Under the pieces are notes generated by a model. It was not told where the DNA came from. It saw nothing but the letters and a program-made list of their open reading frames with translations, and searched no databases. DNA of 52,761 bases. Origin: Thiohalorhabdus sp. Cl-TMA (GTDB lineage Bacteria > Pseudomonadota > Gammaproteobacteria > Thiohalorhabdales > Thiohalorhabdaceae). The translations under genes were made by a program, and so were the position numbers. Every line of letters starts with the position of its first letter. Within the stretch, counting starts at the first letter, position 1. Shown one piece after another: positions 36,766 to 47,875 of this stretch. The DNA is taken from positions 1-52,761 of the forward strand of contig NZ_JBGUAW010000014.1 in assembly GCF_041821045.1 (NCBI RefSeq). The letters are read 5' to 3'.

Positions 36766-37635
36766 ATGAATCCTTCCATTAAGAAACACCTGACACTCGC
36801 CGGACTTCTTGTTGGATCCGTAGGTATTTGCTCCTCCCCCGCCCAGGCCGATCTATTCGGGGTGAGCCTGAACGGTTATACCGCCTCAAACCCCGGACCA
36901 AGCAGTCTGTACTCCGTTGATCCGTCAACCGGGGATGGTGACCTAGTGGGCAATCTGGGCTATGCAGTGAACTCCATCGCGATGGATCCCACTACCGGCA
37001 CAATGTATGGATCCACGACCTCCTGGAGCGGGGAGTTCAATGGCCTGCTGGAGATCGATCCGGCAACCGGAGCGGCAACGGAGGTGGGAAGCTTCAACGG
37101 AGAATTTGATAGCATCCTGGGCCTGACCTTTAACTCCACAGGTGAGCTCTGGGGCTGGCATGACCCCAATGAGGATGACCCGGTGCGCATCAACAAGACC
37201 ACCGGGGAGGCGACCACGGTGGGTAACTCCGATATCAACACTGGTGGCCAGGTTATGGCATTCGATAATTCGGACAACCTGACGCTGGTCCAGAACGAGG
37301 AGCTCTATGAAATCGACCAGACCACGGGGGCTGCCGTATTACAAGAGAGCCTGAGTTTTGACCCGGGCAGCGGCGGCGCGGATTTCGATCCGGACACCGG
37401 CCTCCTCTGGGCGCCCGAAGGAGACTCATCCGGGCAAATCATGGATTCCATGATCCGGGTCACCGACTTGGGCGCCGACGATTTCTCCGATATGGATACG
37501 GACATCTCCTACCTGCATGCCCTGACCTTCGGAGAAACGGACGGGGTGCCGGTTCCCGCACCGGCCACGCTGGCCCTCATGGGCGCGGGCCTGGCAGGCC
37601 TCAGCTTTTCCCGGCGCAACAAGACCACCAAGTAG
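36766..37635 (+). CDS. PEP-CTERM sorting-domain surface protein 2 (propeller-like)
   Basis: A 289-aa protein with a signal peptide (about residues 1-29, ending SSPAQA), an acidic body with repeated phrases such as YSVDPSTGDGDLVG, LLEIDPATGAATEVG, INKTTGEATTVG and YEIDQTTGAAVLQ, which look like beta-propeller blades (DUF4394/6923-like), and a C-terminal anchor VPAPATLALMGAGLAGLSF with basic RRNKTTK. It is likely exported and processed by an exosortase encoded elsewhere. The start ATG 36766 follows GGAGG. Monocistronic, between a sigma-54 promoter and a terminator. Confidence 0.9.
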   Translation: MNPSIKKHLTLAGLLVGSVGICSSPAQADLFGVSLNGYTASNPGPSSLYSVDPSTGDGDLVGNLGYAVNSIAMDPTTGTMYGSTTSWSGEFNGLLEIDPATGAATEVGSFNGEFDSILGLTFNSTGELWGWHDPNEDDPVRINKTTGEATTVGNSDINTGGQVMAFDNSDNLTLVQNEELYEIDQTTGAAVLQESLSFDPGSGGADFDPDTGLLWAPEGDSSGQIMDSMIRVTDLGADDFSDMDTDISYLHALTFGETDGVPVPAPATLALMGAGLAGLSFSRRNKTTK

Positions 37636-37658
37636 CGCTTAAAGGCCCTCGCCCCGGA

Positions 37659-37684
37659 AAAGGCCTCGCTGCGGCGGGGCCTTT
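37659..37684 (+). terminator. Terminator after PEP-CTERM gene 2
   Basis: Arms AAAGGCC and GGCCTTT enclose a further TCGC/GCGG stem and a TGCG loop; the T-run is short (part of the right arm). It lies 24 bases after the stop. Confidence 0.65.
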
Positions 37685-37803
37685 CAAGTGTCCTTCCAAC
37701 CCGTCACCTGCCCCCCGATTTCCGGACCATCCAGAACTCAGCTGACTCCGCTTAACCCCCCTGAGGCGGCGGACGTGAAGAACGGGTACCTTTTAGCTAA
37801 GCA

Positions 37804-37814
37804 GGGTGTCCTTT
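37804..37814 (+). repeat. Repeat copy R1 (divergent)
   Basis: GGGTGTCCTTT inside an AGCAG...CTGCT hairpin. This is the first, divergent copy of the GTGGGTGTCC family that fills the next 14 kb. Confidence 0.45.
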
Positions 37815-37871
37815 CATTCTGCTGAGTCCATCGCCCGCCCTGTCCATCGGGGTGGACGACCGGACCTCGGA

Positions 37872-37884
37872 ATGGATGTCCTTT
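37872..37884 (+). repeat. Repeat copy R1b (divergent)
   Basis: ATGGATGTCCTTT, one mismatch from the family core. Between the PEP-CTERM gene and tmd; no gene is seen in 37685-38090. Confidence 0.4.
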
Positions 37885-37966
37885 TTCACTGAGCAGCGAA
37901 CCCTTAGGCGATTGACAGGGATTTTTTGCCTGATCCGTTAGTTACATAGACCCTGAAAACTGCCAA

Positions 37967-37980
37967 TTGCCTGCAGGCAA
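37967..37980. promoter_or_regulatory. Palindrome upstream of tmd
   Basis: TTGCCTG and CAGGCAA abut as a perfect 14-bp palindrome, 110 bases upstream of the flavoprotein start. It is a candidate operator; its regulator is unknown. Confidence 0.35.
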
Positions 37981-38063
37981 GGAGGCCAACCGACTGCAAT
38001 CCATCGCCCATAGGTACCCACACCAACTCCCCCATAACCCTGATCTGCGAAGGTAGGAAATAA

Positions 38064-40298
<2,235 letters not shown>

Positions 40299-40325
40299 GG
40301 CCCTGCTTTCCCCAATAGGCCCTTG

Positions 40326-40358
40326 GGCCCGCCCTTCCGATTGGGCGGGCCTTTTTTT
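40326..40358 (+). terminator. Intrinsic terminator after tmd
   Basis: Perfect arms GGCCCGCCC and GGGCGGGCC with an 8-base loop, followed by seven T's (40352-40358), 27 bases after the stop. Confidence 0.95.
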
Positions 40359-40471
40359 GCATGTTCCTTACCGAAGTATCTTCTACCCATCACAAAGAAG
40401 GGCGTTACCGGTTAACCGAAACGGGGGGCAATCGTGAAAATTAACCAGGTAGGTTACCCGAGGGCGTTCAA

Positions 40472-40487
40472 GGTGGGTGTCCTATAG
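40472..40487 (+). repeat. Repeat copy R2
   Basis: GGTGGGTGTCCTATAG. Left boundary of the first copy of the 114-aa membrane-protein module; the second copy of that module also starts at a degenerate version (GGCGTCCTAT at 44706-44715). Confidence 0.65.
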
Positions 40488-40533
40488 ATCCTTCCTTCGG
40501 CTCGCGCCGGACAAGCTTGTCATTGAAGCGCCC

Positions 40534-40878
40534 CTATATCGCCGCTTCGGGATTGAAAACGGGCTCAATGGTACCGAGAGCCGCGATAGCCCAGAGACCG
40601 CTGGATAGCAAGAAATAGACGAATAGCACCACAGGCGTCGCAGAGCGTCCGGAGCCGGGCATTTCTTTGAACCAGAGGAGTCCCGCGGCCGCGGCGGGTA
40701 CCGCGTAGACCCACGCCCCGATGGTAAGCAGCGTCTGGGTCATCCAGAAGTCGGTGAAGAATGGGCCGTAGCCCTCGGCCGCGACCCGTAGAATACCCGC
40801 AACCTGATGAAAAACCGCCGCCGGTAGCAGCACGAGCACCAAGCCCGCCGAACGCAAGGCCCTGTCCTTATCCACCAT
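40534..40878 (-). CDS. Small four-helix membrane protein, copy A
   Basis: A 114-aa protein (MVDKDRALRSAGLVLVLLPAAVF...) with three to four hydrophobic segments separated by short loops, and the tail GTIEPVFNPEAAI. No family is recognised. A paralogue of about 85-90% identity lies at 44761-45105, and the duplicated DNA reaches from the repeat downstream of the stop to the repeat upstream of the start, so the whole module moved as a unit. A CTCC-rich ribosome site (AGGAGAACC on the minus strand) precedes the ATG. Confidence 0.75.
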   Translation of the reverse strand: MVDKDRALRSAGLVLVLLPAAVFHQVAGILRVAAEGYGPFFTDFWMTQTLLTIGAWVYAVPAAAAGLLWFKEMPGSGRSATPVVLFVYFLLSSGLWAIAALGTIEPVFNPEAAI

Positions 40879-40890
40879 GGTTCTCCTGAA

Positions 40891-41461
<571 letters not shown>

Positions 41462-41589
41462 TCGCGAGAGGCCCGGTCACTCTCTTGGCCAGGGCTGCGG
41501 CGTCCATGCCAAGGCAATCCCGGGTCTCGGGCCAACCGGACGCAGCGCACGACACAGTGGTCGCAGGGAGTCTCCGCGCAGGGTCCGTC

Positions 41590-42975
41590 CTATTCAGGCG
41601 GCAGACGTCCCGCCCAGGGCGCGGCCTGTTCCAGCTCATAGGCCAACCCCAGCAGGAGGGCGTCATCGCCGGGGCGCGCCGCGAAGTGGCTGCCGATGGG
41701 CAGCCCCCGGCCGCTCATGGAAAGCGGCACGGACATGGCCGGCATGCCGCCGGCGTTGTGGATGGGCGTATACCCTACCCAGTCCTCGGTACGCGCCACC
41801 AGCTCTTCCCGCTCAAGCCGCGGTGACAACCAGCCCAGCGGCTGCGCCGGTGCGCTCAGGGTGGGGCAGAGCAGCACGTCGAACGCTTCGGCGAAGCGGT
41901 TCATGCGCTCGCCGGCATCCTGGAGGCGGCCTATGGCCCGGGCCATGGCATCCCTTCCGAGCGTCCGGTACCACTCGATCAGGCGCAGGGTGAAGGGCTC
42001 CAGGTCATCGCTTCCGATCTCCCGGCCCAGGGCCCCCTGCATGGTGGCCACGAGGCCGTCCATAGCGGCGCCCGCCACGGTGAAGAAGCCTTCGGACACC
42101 GCCTTGCCGTCGATCTCCGGTCCCGGCGTGGGCACCACCTCGTGGCCCAGATCCCAGCAGAGTGCCGCGACCGTGTTCAATGCCTCCTCAACCTCTGCAT
42201 CCGCCTCGCCTCCGGTCAGGGTCCGGGTGTAATAACCGATCTTCAGCCGCTTCTTCCCGGGCCCGCGGAAAAAGCCGATGGGCGGGTACCTGGCTTCGGC
42301 CCCGGTGGCCTCGGTAACCGACAGCAGGGCCGCGCTATCCCGCACCGTCCTGCTGATGCAATGCTCCGCCAGCATCCCGCCGAGCGGCCCGGCATCCCCG
42401 GGCGCAACGCAGCGACCGGCACTCGGCTTGAAGCCGAATACGCCGCACGCCGAGGCCGGGCCCCGGATCGAGCCGCCCGCGTCGCTGGCATGGGCGAAGG
42501 GCACGATGCCCGCCGCCACCGCCGCGGCGCTGCCGCCGGAGGAACCACCGGCCGAATAGCCGTCACGCCAGGGGTTGATGGTCGGCCCGTGGAGCAGGGT
42601 CTCCGTGCTGCCCAGCAGGCCGAGCTCCGAGCTGGTGGTATTCCCGAACACCGCGAGACCGGATTCCTCCAGGCGCCGCGTGTAGGGGGTATGCTCCGTC
42701 GCCACATAGTCGGCGAACAACCGCGAGCCCATGCTGGTCCGCAACCCGGGATAGGCCAGAAGCTCCTTCACCAGGAAGGGGACGCCTTCGAACACTCCGC
42801 CAGCCACATGGGAGCCCGGGTTTTCCGCCACGGAGGCCACCGCGTTGAGCCGGGCGCCCTGCTCGCCTGCCAGCGACAGGGCGCACGCCATCAGCTCCGA
42901 CGCCGTCACCTCGCCGCTCTGCACCAATTCGGCCATGCCCAGCGCATCCAAACCGACATATTCAGATCGTTTCAT
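41590..42975 (-). CDS. Amidase-signature hydrolase
   Basis: A 461-aa amidase of the Ser-cisSer-Lys family, starting at ATG 42975 behind GGGAGGGG. The catalytic Lys is in PFLVKELLAYPG near residue 72, the cis-Ser and nucleophile in SAGGSSGGSAAAVAAG and SDAGGSIRGPA near 150-175. The GxSxGGS pattern and overall size resemble 6-aminohexanoate-cyclic-dimer hydrolase and AmiD-type enzymes; a GatA role is unlikely as there is no gatB/C. Two 22-bp direct repeats lie upstream and the next gene upstream on the same strand is an AraC regulator. Confidence 0.9.
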   Translation of the reverse strand: MKRSEYVGLDALGMAELVQSGEVTASELMACALSLAGEQGARLNAVASVAENPGSHVAGGVFEGVPFLVKELLAYPGLRTSMGSRLFADYVATEHTPYTRRLEESGLAVFGNTTSSELGLLGSTETLLHGPTINPWRDGYSAGGSSGGSAAAVAAGIVPFAHASDAGGSIRGPASACGVFGFKPSAGRCVAPGDAGPLGGMLAEHCISRTVRDSAALLSVTEATGAEARYPPIGFFRGPGKKRLKIGYYTRTLTGGEADAEVEEALNTVAALCWDLGHEVVPTPGPEIDGKAVSEGFFTVAGAAMDGLVATMQGALGREIGSDDLEPFTLRLIEWYRTLGRDAMARAIGRLQDAGERMNRFAEAFDVLLCPTLSAPAQPLGWLSPRLEREELVARTEDWVGYTPIHNAGGMPAMSVPLSMSGRGLPIGSHFAARPGDDALLLGLAYELEQAAPWAGRLPPE

Positions 42976-43060
42976 CGTCCCCTCCCTTCCGGGTTTGCCA
43001 ATCAAGCGGAGGAACCATCGTTCCGTACGCTATGATTCTTGCCCCGGCGGCGGAGGGACG

Positions 43061-43104
43061 GTTAGTCCGAGATTGCTGAAAGGTTGGTCCGGAATTGCGA
43101 AATG
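43061..43104. promoter_or_regulatory. Two 22-bp direct repeats upstream of the amidase
   Basis: GTTAGTCCGAGATTGCTGAA and GTTGGTCCGGAATTGCGAAA are in tandem with a 22-bp period (two helix turns), 85-130 bases before the amidase start. Direct repeats of this spacing are typical AraC-family activator sites, and an AraC regulator is encoded next to them. Confidence 0.55.
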
Positions 43105-43178
43105 CTTCCCCTCGGCATTCGGACGTGCATTGCGAACGTGCTGGAAGGGGCTCCGAGGGACTGGCGCGGAAGGTTGGG

Positions 43179-44129
43179 CTAAAAGAAACGGAGGGGGTGG
43201 ACCTTCGCCCACAGCTCGGCGTAGAGGTACCCCGGGCGGGAGTCCGGCAGGTAGCGTTCCAGAACCGGGAAGTCCGCCGGCTCATAGCCGCTTTGCGGCA
43301 TCCAGAGGGTATAGAGCTCCAGGTACTGGCCGAGGAGGGAGGCCTCCGGCCCTTCGACCGGATAGATGGCGAAGAACCCGCCGGGCACCCCTACCTTTGG
43401 CAGCGGCGCCTCCACCCCGGCCGGCAGCGCCACGCAGGCGTCGTATCGGCATTGGGCCGCGGGGGTCAGGCCCGGATGATCATGGCTGATGGCGAACCAC
43501 GCACAGGCATCCAGGTCCGCCATCTCTCCCACATGGCCCCGCAATGCCCGCCACGTCTCCCAGACACTGTCCGGTTCGTAGCCTCCGGAGCTCGTGAGGT
43601 AGCACAGCTCGAAGCCGTCCACCTGCCGAATGGTCACCCGGCTGCCGATCTCCGCGCGGCGCTGCGCATCCTCGGGCACGGCCACCGGCACGAACAGCTC
43701 TTCGGCGCGCAGGGTCTTGCCGTGTCTGGACTGCAGCTTGCCGTTGTCCGCCCCCGGCCCCTCCCCCAGGGCCTTCAGCTCCGTAGGCCGGCAGCCGAAC
43801 CAGTGGTTAAAGGCCTTGGAAAAGGCGGCCACCGTGGAATAGCCGTAATCCTCCGCCAATGTCGTCACCGAAGCATTGGCGTAGACGAGCCGAATGGCGG
43901 CCCGCTCCAGCTTCTTGCGGGTGATGTACTCGCCGGGCGACTCGTTCATCACGGCCATGAACAGCCGATGGAAGTGGTACTTGCTGAAGCACGCCGCTTC
44001 GGCCGCCTCATCGACAGTCAGCGGCCGGTCTATATTGGAAGCGATATGGCGGACGGCGCGGTCGATCCGGCGCCGGTATTCGTGCAGGCTCGCTCGCTGG
44101 GGGGTGGTGGCGGGAGGGCGGTCATTCAT
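43179..44129 (-). CDS. AraC-family regulator with GyrI-like ligand-binding domain
   Basis: A 316-aa protein with an N-terminal AraC double helix-turn-helix (RPLTVDEAAEAACFSKYHFHRLF and SVTTLAEDYGYSTVAAFSKAFNHWFG) and a C-terminal GyrI-like small-molecule domain (about residues 155-315, ending PGYLYAELWAKVHPLRFF). This is the Rob/SoxS-like layout that senses hydrophobic compounds. It is 203 bases upstream of the amidase on the same strand and may activate it through the tandem repeats between them. Confidence 0.9.
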   Translation of the reverse strand: MNDRPPATTPQRASLHEYRRRIDRAVRHIASNIDRPLTVDEAAEAACFSKYHFHRLFMAVMNESPGEYITRKKLERAAIRLVYANASVTTLAEDYGYSTVAAFSKAFNHWFGCRPTELKALGEGPGADNGKLQSRHGKTLRAEELFVPVAVPEDAQRRAEIGSRVTIRQVDGFELCYLTSSGGYEPDSVWETWRALRGHVGEMADLDACAWFAISHDHPGLTPAAQCRYDACVALPAGVEAPLPKVGVPGGFFAIYPVEGPEASLLGQYLELYTLWMPQSGYEPADFPVLERYLPDSRPGYLYAELWAKVHPLRFF

Positions 44130-44195
44130 GGCGGTGGGAGAATGGGATGCACCACGCAAAGGCCAATGGCGGAAGAAGGCCGGATTCCCCCGCTT

Positions 44196-44588
44196 TCAAA
44201 GGGCTTCAACAGCAAACCCCCAAAGCAGATAGAGCGAGCACACAATCAGAGTCGTGAATGTGAGGGCCATGCCGAACACCCGGAAGCGATAATCCTCGGA
44301 CACCCGGCTCACCCCGACCGCATGCACGCTCCGCCCCACCACCAGCATCAGCCCCAAACCGTGCATCAGCCAGCCCGAGGCCCCGACCGATTCAACGAAG
44401 TACAGGAGTAGCAGCGCCAGCGGGACGTATTCCGAAAAGTTGGCGTGGGCCCGGATGGCCCGGGCCAAGAGCGGGTTCTCGCCATCGCCGACCGGTATCC
44501 GCAAACGCCGGCGTAAACTGAGGGTGCGGATGCTCAAGGCGACAAACCCCAGAGCCAGCAGCGCTCCATAGAGCGCAACTACCTGCAT
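44196..44588 (-). CDS. MAPEG-family membrane protein
   Basis: A 130-aa protein with four membrane segments. MAPEG marks are RTLSLRRRLRIPVGDGENPLLARAIRAHANFSEYVPLALLLL (the R-x-x-N-x-x-E region) and a late GRSVHAVGVSR followed by FRVFGMALTFTTLIV. The start at ATG 44588 is preferred because a GGGGGG site precedes it; 44615 is an alternative. Eukaryotic relatives handle glutathione and eicosanoids; bacterial ones are uncharacterised. Confidence 0.85.
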   Translation of the reverse strand: MQVVALYGALLALGFVALSIRTLSLRRRLRIPVGDGENPLLARAIRAHANFSEYVPLALLLLYFVESVGASGWLMHGLGLMLVVGRSVHAVGVSRVSEDYRFRVFGMALTFTTLIVCSLYLLWGFAVEAL

Positions 44589-44760
44589 GGTGGGCACCCC
44601 CCGATAGATCGGCATTGCTGCGCCCAAGAATCCAATCCAGCTCCGGCCCAGCTTGGCCGGCTGCATCGGCCCGTACGGCCAGTCCTGAAGCGCCAGGCAA
44701 TCAAATCAGGCGTCCTATCCGAATCAGTCCGCATCGGACAAATCTATCACCGAAGTGCCC

Positions 44761-45105
44761 CTATATCGCCGCTTCGGGATTGAACACGGGCTCGATGGTA
44801 CCAAGCGCCGCGATGGCCCAGAGGGCGCTGGATAGCGAGAAATAGACGAATAGCACCGCAGGCGTCGCGGAGCGTCCAGAGCCAGGGATCTCTTTCAGCC
44901 AGAGGAGCCCCGCGGCCGCGGCGGGTACCACGTAGACCCACGCCCCGGTGGAAAGCAGGACCTGGGTCATCCAGAAGTCGGTGAAGAATGGGCCGTGGCC
45001 CTCGGAAACGACCCGTAAAGTACCCGCAACCTGTTGAAAAACCGCCGCCGGTAGCAGCACGAGCACCAAGCCCGCCGAACGCAAGGCCCTGTCCTTATCC
45101 ACCAT
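44761..45105 (-). CDS. Small four-helix membrane protein, copy B
   Basis: A 114-aa paralogue of the gene at 40534-40878; the first 23 and last 18 residues are nearly identical and differences are conservative, so both copies have been under selection. Same upstream context: start codon, AGGAGAGCC, then the repeat GTGGGTGTCCTTTAGCT. Function unknown. Confidence 0.75.
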   Translation of the reverse strand: MVDKDRALRSAGLVLVLLPAAVFQQVAGTLRVVSEGHGPFFTDFWMTQVLLSTGAWVYVVPAAAAGLLWLKEIPGSGRSATPAVLFVYFSLSSALWAIAALGTIEPVFNPEAAI

Positions 45106-45116
45106 GGCTCTCCTGA

Positions 45117-45155
45117 AAAGTGGGTGTCCTTTAGCTTTAGCTAAGGGACACTCCC
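45117..45155 (+). repeat. Repeat copy R4, complete hairpin form
   Basis: The fullest copy. After AAAGTGG, 13-bp arms starting GTGTCC (45124-45136) and ending GGACAC (45139-45151) are separated by only two bases, with one G-T mismatch. A GTGG tetranucleotide followed directly by a hairpin is the architecture of REP elements served by Y1 transposases. Confidence 0.85.
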
Positions 45156-45231
45156 TAAATGGGGGACAGCCGCGTCAGCGCGCGTTATTGGTGGGGGATG
45201 GCCCCCCAACCCCAGTCATGGAGCACCGACA

Positions 45232-45855
45232 ATGGACGCCCGTCCCCACCCGAATCTAGCCGGCATCCTGTTGGTGCTCGCGCTTGGCGGGTGCGTATCG
45301 GGCCCCTTCGAGGCCACCCCGCCCCAGCGCCGCGCCGCGGAGCTCTACCCCGCCGCCCAGGAGCGCCACCAGGTGGTAGCGGCGGTGGATGCCCTGGCCG
45401 GTGCGGAGCGCGCCAAACGCCAGTTCGGCGCCCCGCTGCCGAAAGCCGACATCCTGGCGGTGAATATCATCATCACCAACCGCGGCGACCGGCCGGTACG
45501 GATAGGACCGAAGAATGTCCTCCTGGAGGGCGGAGGCATCGTCGCCGACCGCGTGCCCCTGAACACCGTCACCCACGCCATCCTCGACCACCAGGGCCGC
45601 CACACCCGAGCCTTCGCCAAGGAAGTGCGCAGCTACCTGGAGGAACAGGCCTTTCGGGAGCTGGTCCTCGCCCCCGGCCGCTCCTACCGGGGCACCATGT
45701 TCTTCACCACTGCCCGCCGCAAAGACCCGCCCCCTCCCTACCTGTTCGGATCCTCCGAGGGCCGTTACACCGTGCGGGTCATGGCCGTCACGCCGCGCAC
45801 CGGCCGCACCATCGAGTTCGTCCCCTTTCCGGTGGCAGTGCCGGAGGATGCCTGA
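45232..45855 (+). CDS. Putative lipoprotein, 207 aa
   Basis: ATG 45232 begins a lipoprotein signal (lipobox LALGGC, Cys21). The mature part has an N-terminal helical region and a C-terminal beta-sandwich-like section (ILAVNIIITNRGDRPVRIGPKNVLLEGG, LVLAPGRSYRGTMFFTTARR, YTVRVMAVTP) of the kind seen in DUF4352-type or Ig-like lipoproteins. It sits between repeat R4 and a transposase relic. Function unknown. Confidence 0.7.
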   Translation: MDARPHPNLAGILLVLALGGCVSGPFEATPPQRRAAELYPAAQERHQVVAAVDALAGAERAKRQFGAPLPKADILAVNIIITNRGDRPVRIGPKNVLLEGGGIVADRVPLNTVTHAILDHQGRHTRAFAKEVRSYLEEQAFRELVLAPGRSYRGTMFFTTARRKDPPPPYLFGSSEGRYTVRVMAVTPRTGRTIEFVPFPVAVPEDA

Positions 45856-45929
45856 ACAGGCGTATCCCGCACCAAAGGCAGCTTCCTTCCCTGCCGGAGC
45901 TTCCGCCCCGCAGAGTCTCGTCCCTACAC

Positions 45930-46072
45930 AACGGTCCTTGCGGTATTCCGAGCATCGTAGTCAAAAGGGTACTAAAGCGGAGCGGGGCTGGGTCATGGGA
46001 AGCCCTCCTGAAAAGAACATTTTGAGAACTTATCAAGGAGGCTTGGCGAGGACAATCCCGGTGGGTTTTCCT
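45930..46072 (-). pseudogene. Relic of a Y1 transposase 5' end and upstream repeat
   Basis: On the minus strand ATG at 45994-45996 opens MTQPRSAL, identical to the start of the transposase at 49807-50837; faint similarity continues (RCV and LCG positions) before frames break. Upstream, CCCTCCTG...AAGAACAT...GAGAACTTATCAAGGAGG matches the hairpin upstream of the intact-length copy with several changes, and a decayed repeat GGTGGGTTTTCCT (46060-46072) lies where copy R12 lies there. No protein is expected. Confidence 0.8.
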
Positions 46073-46092
46073 GAGCCGGGGCAAGGTGCAGC

Positions 46093-46647
46093 TCAGATCC
46101 CCAATGTCAGCACAAGTTGCTTATTTTCTACGCTGACATCCTTCAGAACCATGCGCGCAACCGCCTGCCTCATGTCGTCAGGGTCGAGGGTATATATGGG
46201 CTGATCCTTGTAGTATTCGGCCAGCGCTTCGGTAAGCGCCTTCTTGGCCTTTTTCAGGTATTCCTCGGGTATACCTTGTACCTTCAAATTCTCAATGACC
46301 GGATCCGACAGAAAGAATTGGCCCTTTTCTGCTCTGTAGAGAATCCCGGAGGACACATCAACTGTACCCTCCAAGGGCTTCGAGCCCTGGTACCCGGCTA
46401 TATTGAGCTCGACGTCCAGGCCGGCGCGGACTCTATCGGAACCTTCGACGAGATCTATTTCCGGGTTGTTTAAGGTGACCTGAATGATTACCAGGTAAGT
46501 CTTTGTCAGGGGTAGCTGTTCGTCCAGCTTTTTTTGTATTTCGGGTTCCGTAAGACGGACAACATAACCTCCTCCTGAGAAATAGTAATAGGCACCCCCT
46601 AGCAGCAAGAGGAAAACCACAGTGGCCACCGCTGTACTTTTTTTCAT
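46093..46647 (-). CDS. DUF1439-like envelope protein
   Basis: A 184-aa protein with an N-terminal hydrophobic helix (TAVATVVFLLLLGGAYYYF, no lipobox). The body reads LTEPEIQKKLDEQLPLTKTY, DRVRAGLDVELNIAGYQG and a C-terminal helix-strand unit, matching DUF1439 (YceB-type), which has a lipid-binding tubular fold related to the TULIP/SRPBCC-like periplasmic carriers. Probably anchored in the inner membrane with a periplasmic domain. Possible role in lipid or envelope homeostasis; not proven. Confidence 0.75.
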   Translation of the reverse strand: MKKSTAVATVVFLLLLGGAYYYFSGGGYVVRLTEPEIQKKLDEQLPLTKTYLVIIQVTLNNPEIDLVEGSDRVRAGLDVELNIAGYQGSKPLEGTVDVSSGILYRAEKGQFFLSDPVIENLKVQGIPEEYLKKAKKALTEALAEYYKDQPIYTLDPDDMRQAVARMVLKDVSVENKQLVLTLGI

Positions 46648-46835
46648 GGGTACGCACCTGTAACGCCGCTAATGGCCCCTTCTAAGGGCCTCCCGAACAT
46701 GAGGTTCCGCCCCCAATATGGCCCACTCGGGCAGTTCCTCCCAGGGCGATCCCGGTCTCCTCTCCCCACAGAATGCCGATATGGGTTTGGGGGCGCTCCA
46801 AGCGTCGTAAAAGGGTTGGAAGCCAGCAGCCAAAC

Positions 46836-46855
46836 AAGGTGGGTGTCCTTTAGCT
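46836..46855 (+). repeat. Repeat copy R5
   Basis: AAGGTGGGTGTCCTTTAGCT, within a CAAGGT...ACCTTG stem. It ends 14 bases before the stop codon of the TMEM175-like gene. Confidence 0.8.
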
Positions 46856-46869
46856 TTTACCTTGGCTTT

Positions 46870-47529
46870 TTAATATTCTCGATAACCGCGCAGTGCAACG
46901 AGTGGGAAGATGATTAGCAGGATCGTTTGCGCGAGATACAGCGCGACCGCCAGCAAAGGGAAGATAAGTGCCACGCCGAGCCCCACCGCGTTTACCCCGA
47001 TCGAAATCCATCGCTTCCTGAAGACCCGGTTGAGCATCTCATTGGCTACGTCCTCCGAAAGCAGATACGGATTCCGCGCGACGTACCTAATCAGAACGCT
47101 TAGCGTAAGCGATGCCAGCAAAACGTTCATGCCATAAAGGGCTACTGCGATGCCGGTATCGGGGCCTGACAGATGCTTGACCATGAGGCTCGTTGCAAAG
47201 GGAAGCAGGCCGACAAAGAGAAGGAGCACCAGATTCGCCCCATAGGCCACCGTGTCCCCTACCTTCATGAGCCTTGTCAATGAGGCGTGAGACAACCAGA
47301 TGCTGCCGATGAAGGCGAAGCTCATGAAATAGCCCAGAAAGTCGGGCCATTGTTCCACCAGCGCTGGGACGAGGGGTTCAGATTGGGGAGGAACGGGAAT
47401 ATCCAGCACCAGAAGCGTGATGGCGATGGCAAAGACGCCATCGGAGAAGGCATTGAACCGGTCCAGGTCGGGGAAGATAAACGCCGGTGAGGTGCGCTCG
47501 GCGCCGAGCTCCTCGGGAGCCTGGGCCAT
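46870..47529 (-). CDS. TMEM175-family (DUF1211) potassium-channel-like protein
   Basis: A 219-aa protein starting at ATG 47529 behind AAGGAGG. The family selectivity motif appears as RFNAFSDGVFAIAITLLVLDI near residues 24-44 (FSD in helix 1), and six hydrophobic segments follow, including FLGYFMSFAFIGSIWLSHASL. Bacterial members form tetrameric K+-permeable channels. The gene lies exactly between repeats R5 and R6. Confidence 0.88.
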   Translation of the reverse strand: MAQAPEELGAERTSPAFIFPDLDRFNAFSDGVFAIAITLLVLDIPVPPQSEPLVPALVEQWPDFLGYFMSFAFIGSIWLSHASLTRLMKVGDTVAYGANLVLLLFVGLLPFATSLMVKHLSGPDTGIAVALYGMNVLLASLTLSVLIRYVARNPYLLSEDVANEMLNRVFRKRWISIGVNAVGLGVALIFPLLAVALYLAQTILLIIFPLVALRGYREY

Positions 47530-47723
47530 CTCTCGCCTCCTTACACCATATTTCCGTGGTGCTACGACGCAGGCGCCAGTGGACAATGGGGCCCCGGCGG
47601 CCCACGCGAACGGGCATGTGATTCTCCGGAATGTCGTTGAATCCCCGCCCAAAACCCTCGCAGATACACATCCGGCGGCCACCCCGGTGTTTTCAAAAAG
47701 TAGCACTTCACTTTCCCCTTAGG

Positions 47724-47742
47724 AAAAGTGGGGGGACCTTTA
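47724..47742 (+). repeat. Repeat copy R6 (divergent)
   Basis: AAAAGTGGGGGGACCTTTAT. Between R6 and R7 (47743-47854) lies an open but unrecognised piece (GYQAALKQGQPAEAFLPKGN on the plus strand) that may be a further gene remnant. Confidence 0.5.
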
Positions 47743-47854
47743 TCTTGTTATTGGGGAAAAGAGTAGACAGGACATGGGTCGGCCACCGGCTACGGATACC
47801 AAGCCGCCCTCAAGCAAGGTCAGCCCGCCGAAGCCTTCCTACCCAAAGGCAACC

Positions 47855-47875
47855 AAAGTGGGTATCCCCTAGGGG
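47855..47875 (+). repeat. Repeat copy R7
   Basis: AAAGTGGGTATCCCCTAGGG, with the short palindrome CCCCTAGGGG at its right. Left edge of the serine-hydrolase fragment. Confidence 0.65.

Noticed and set aside
43179-44129. Regulation of the MAPEG gene by the same AraC protein
   Set aside because: The MAPEG gene lies upstream of the regulator with its own start region; no repeat like the 22-bp pair was seen before it.
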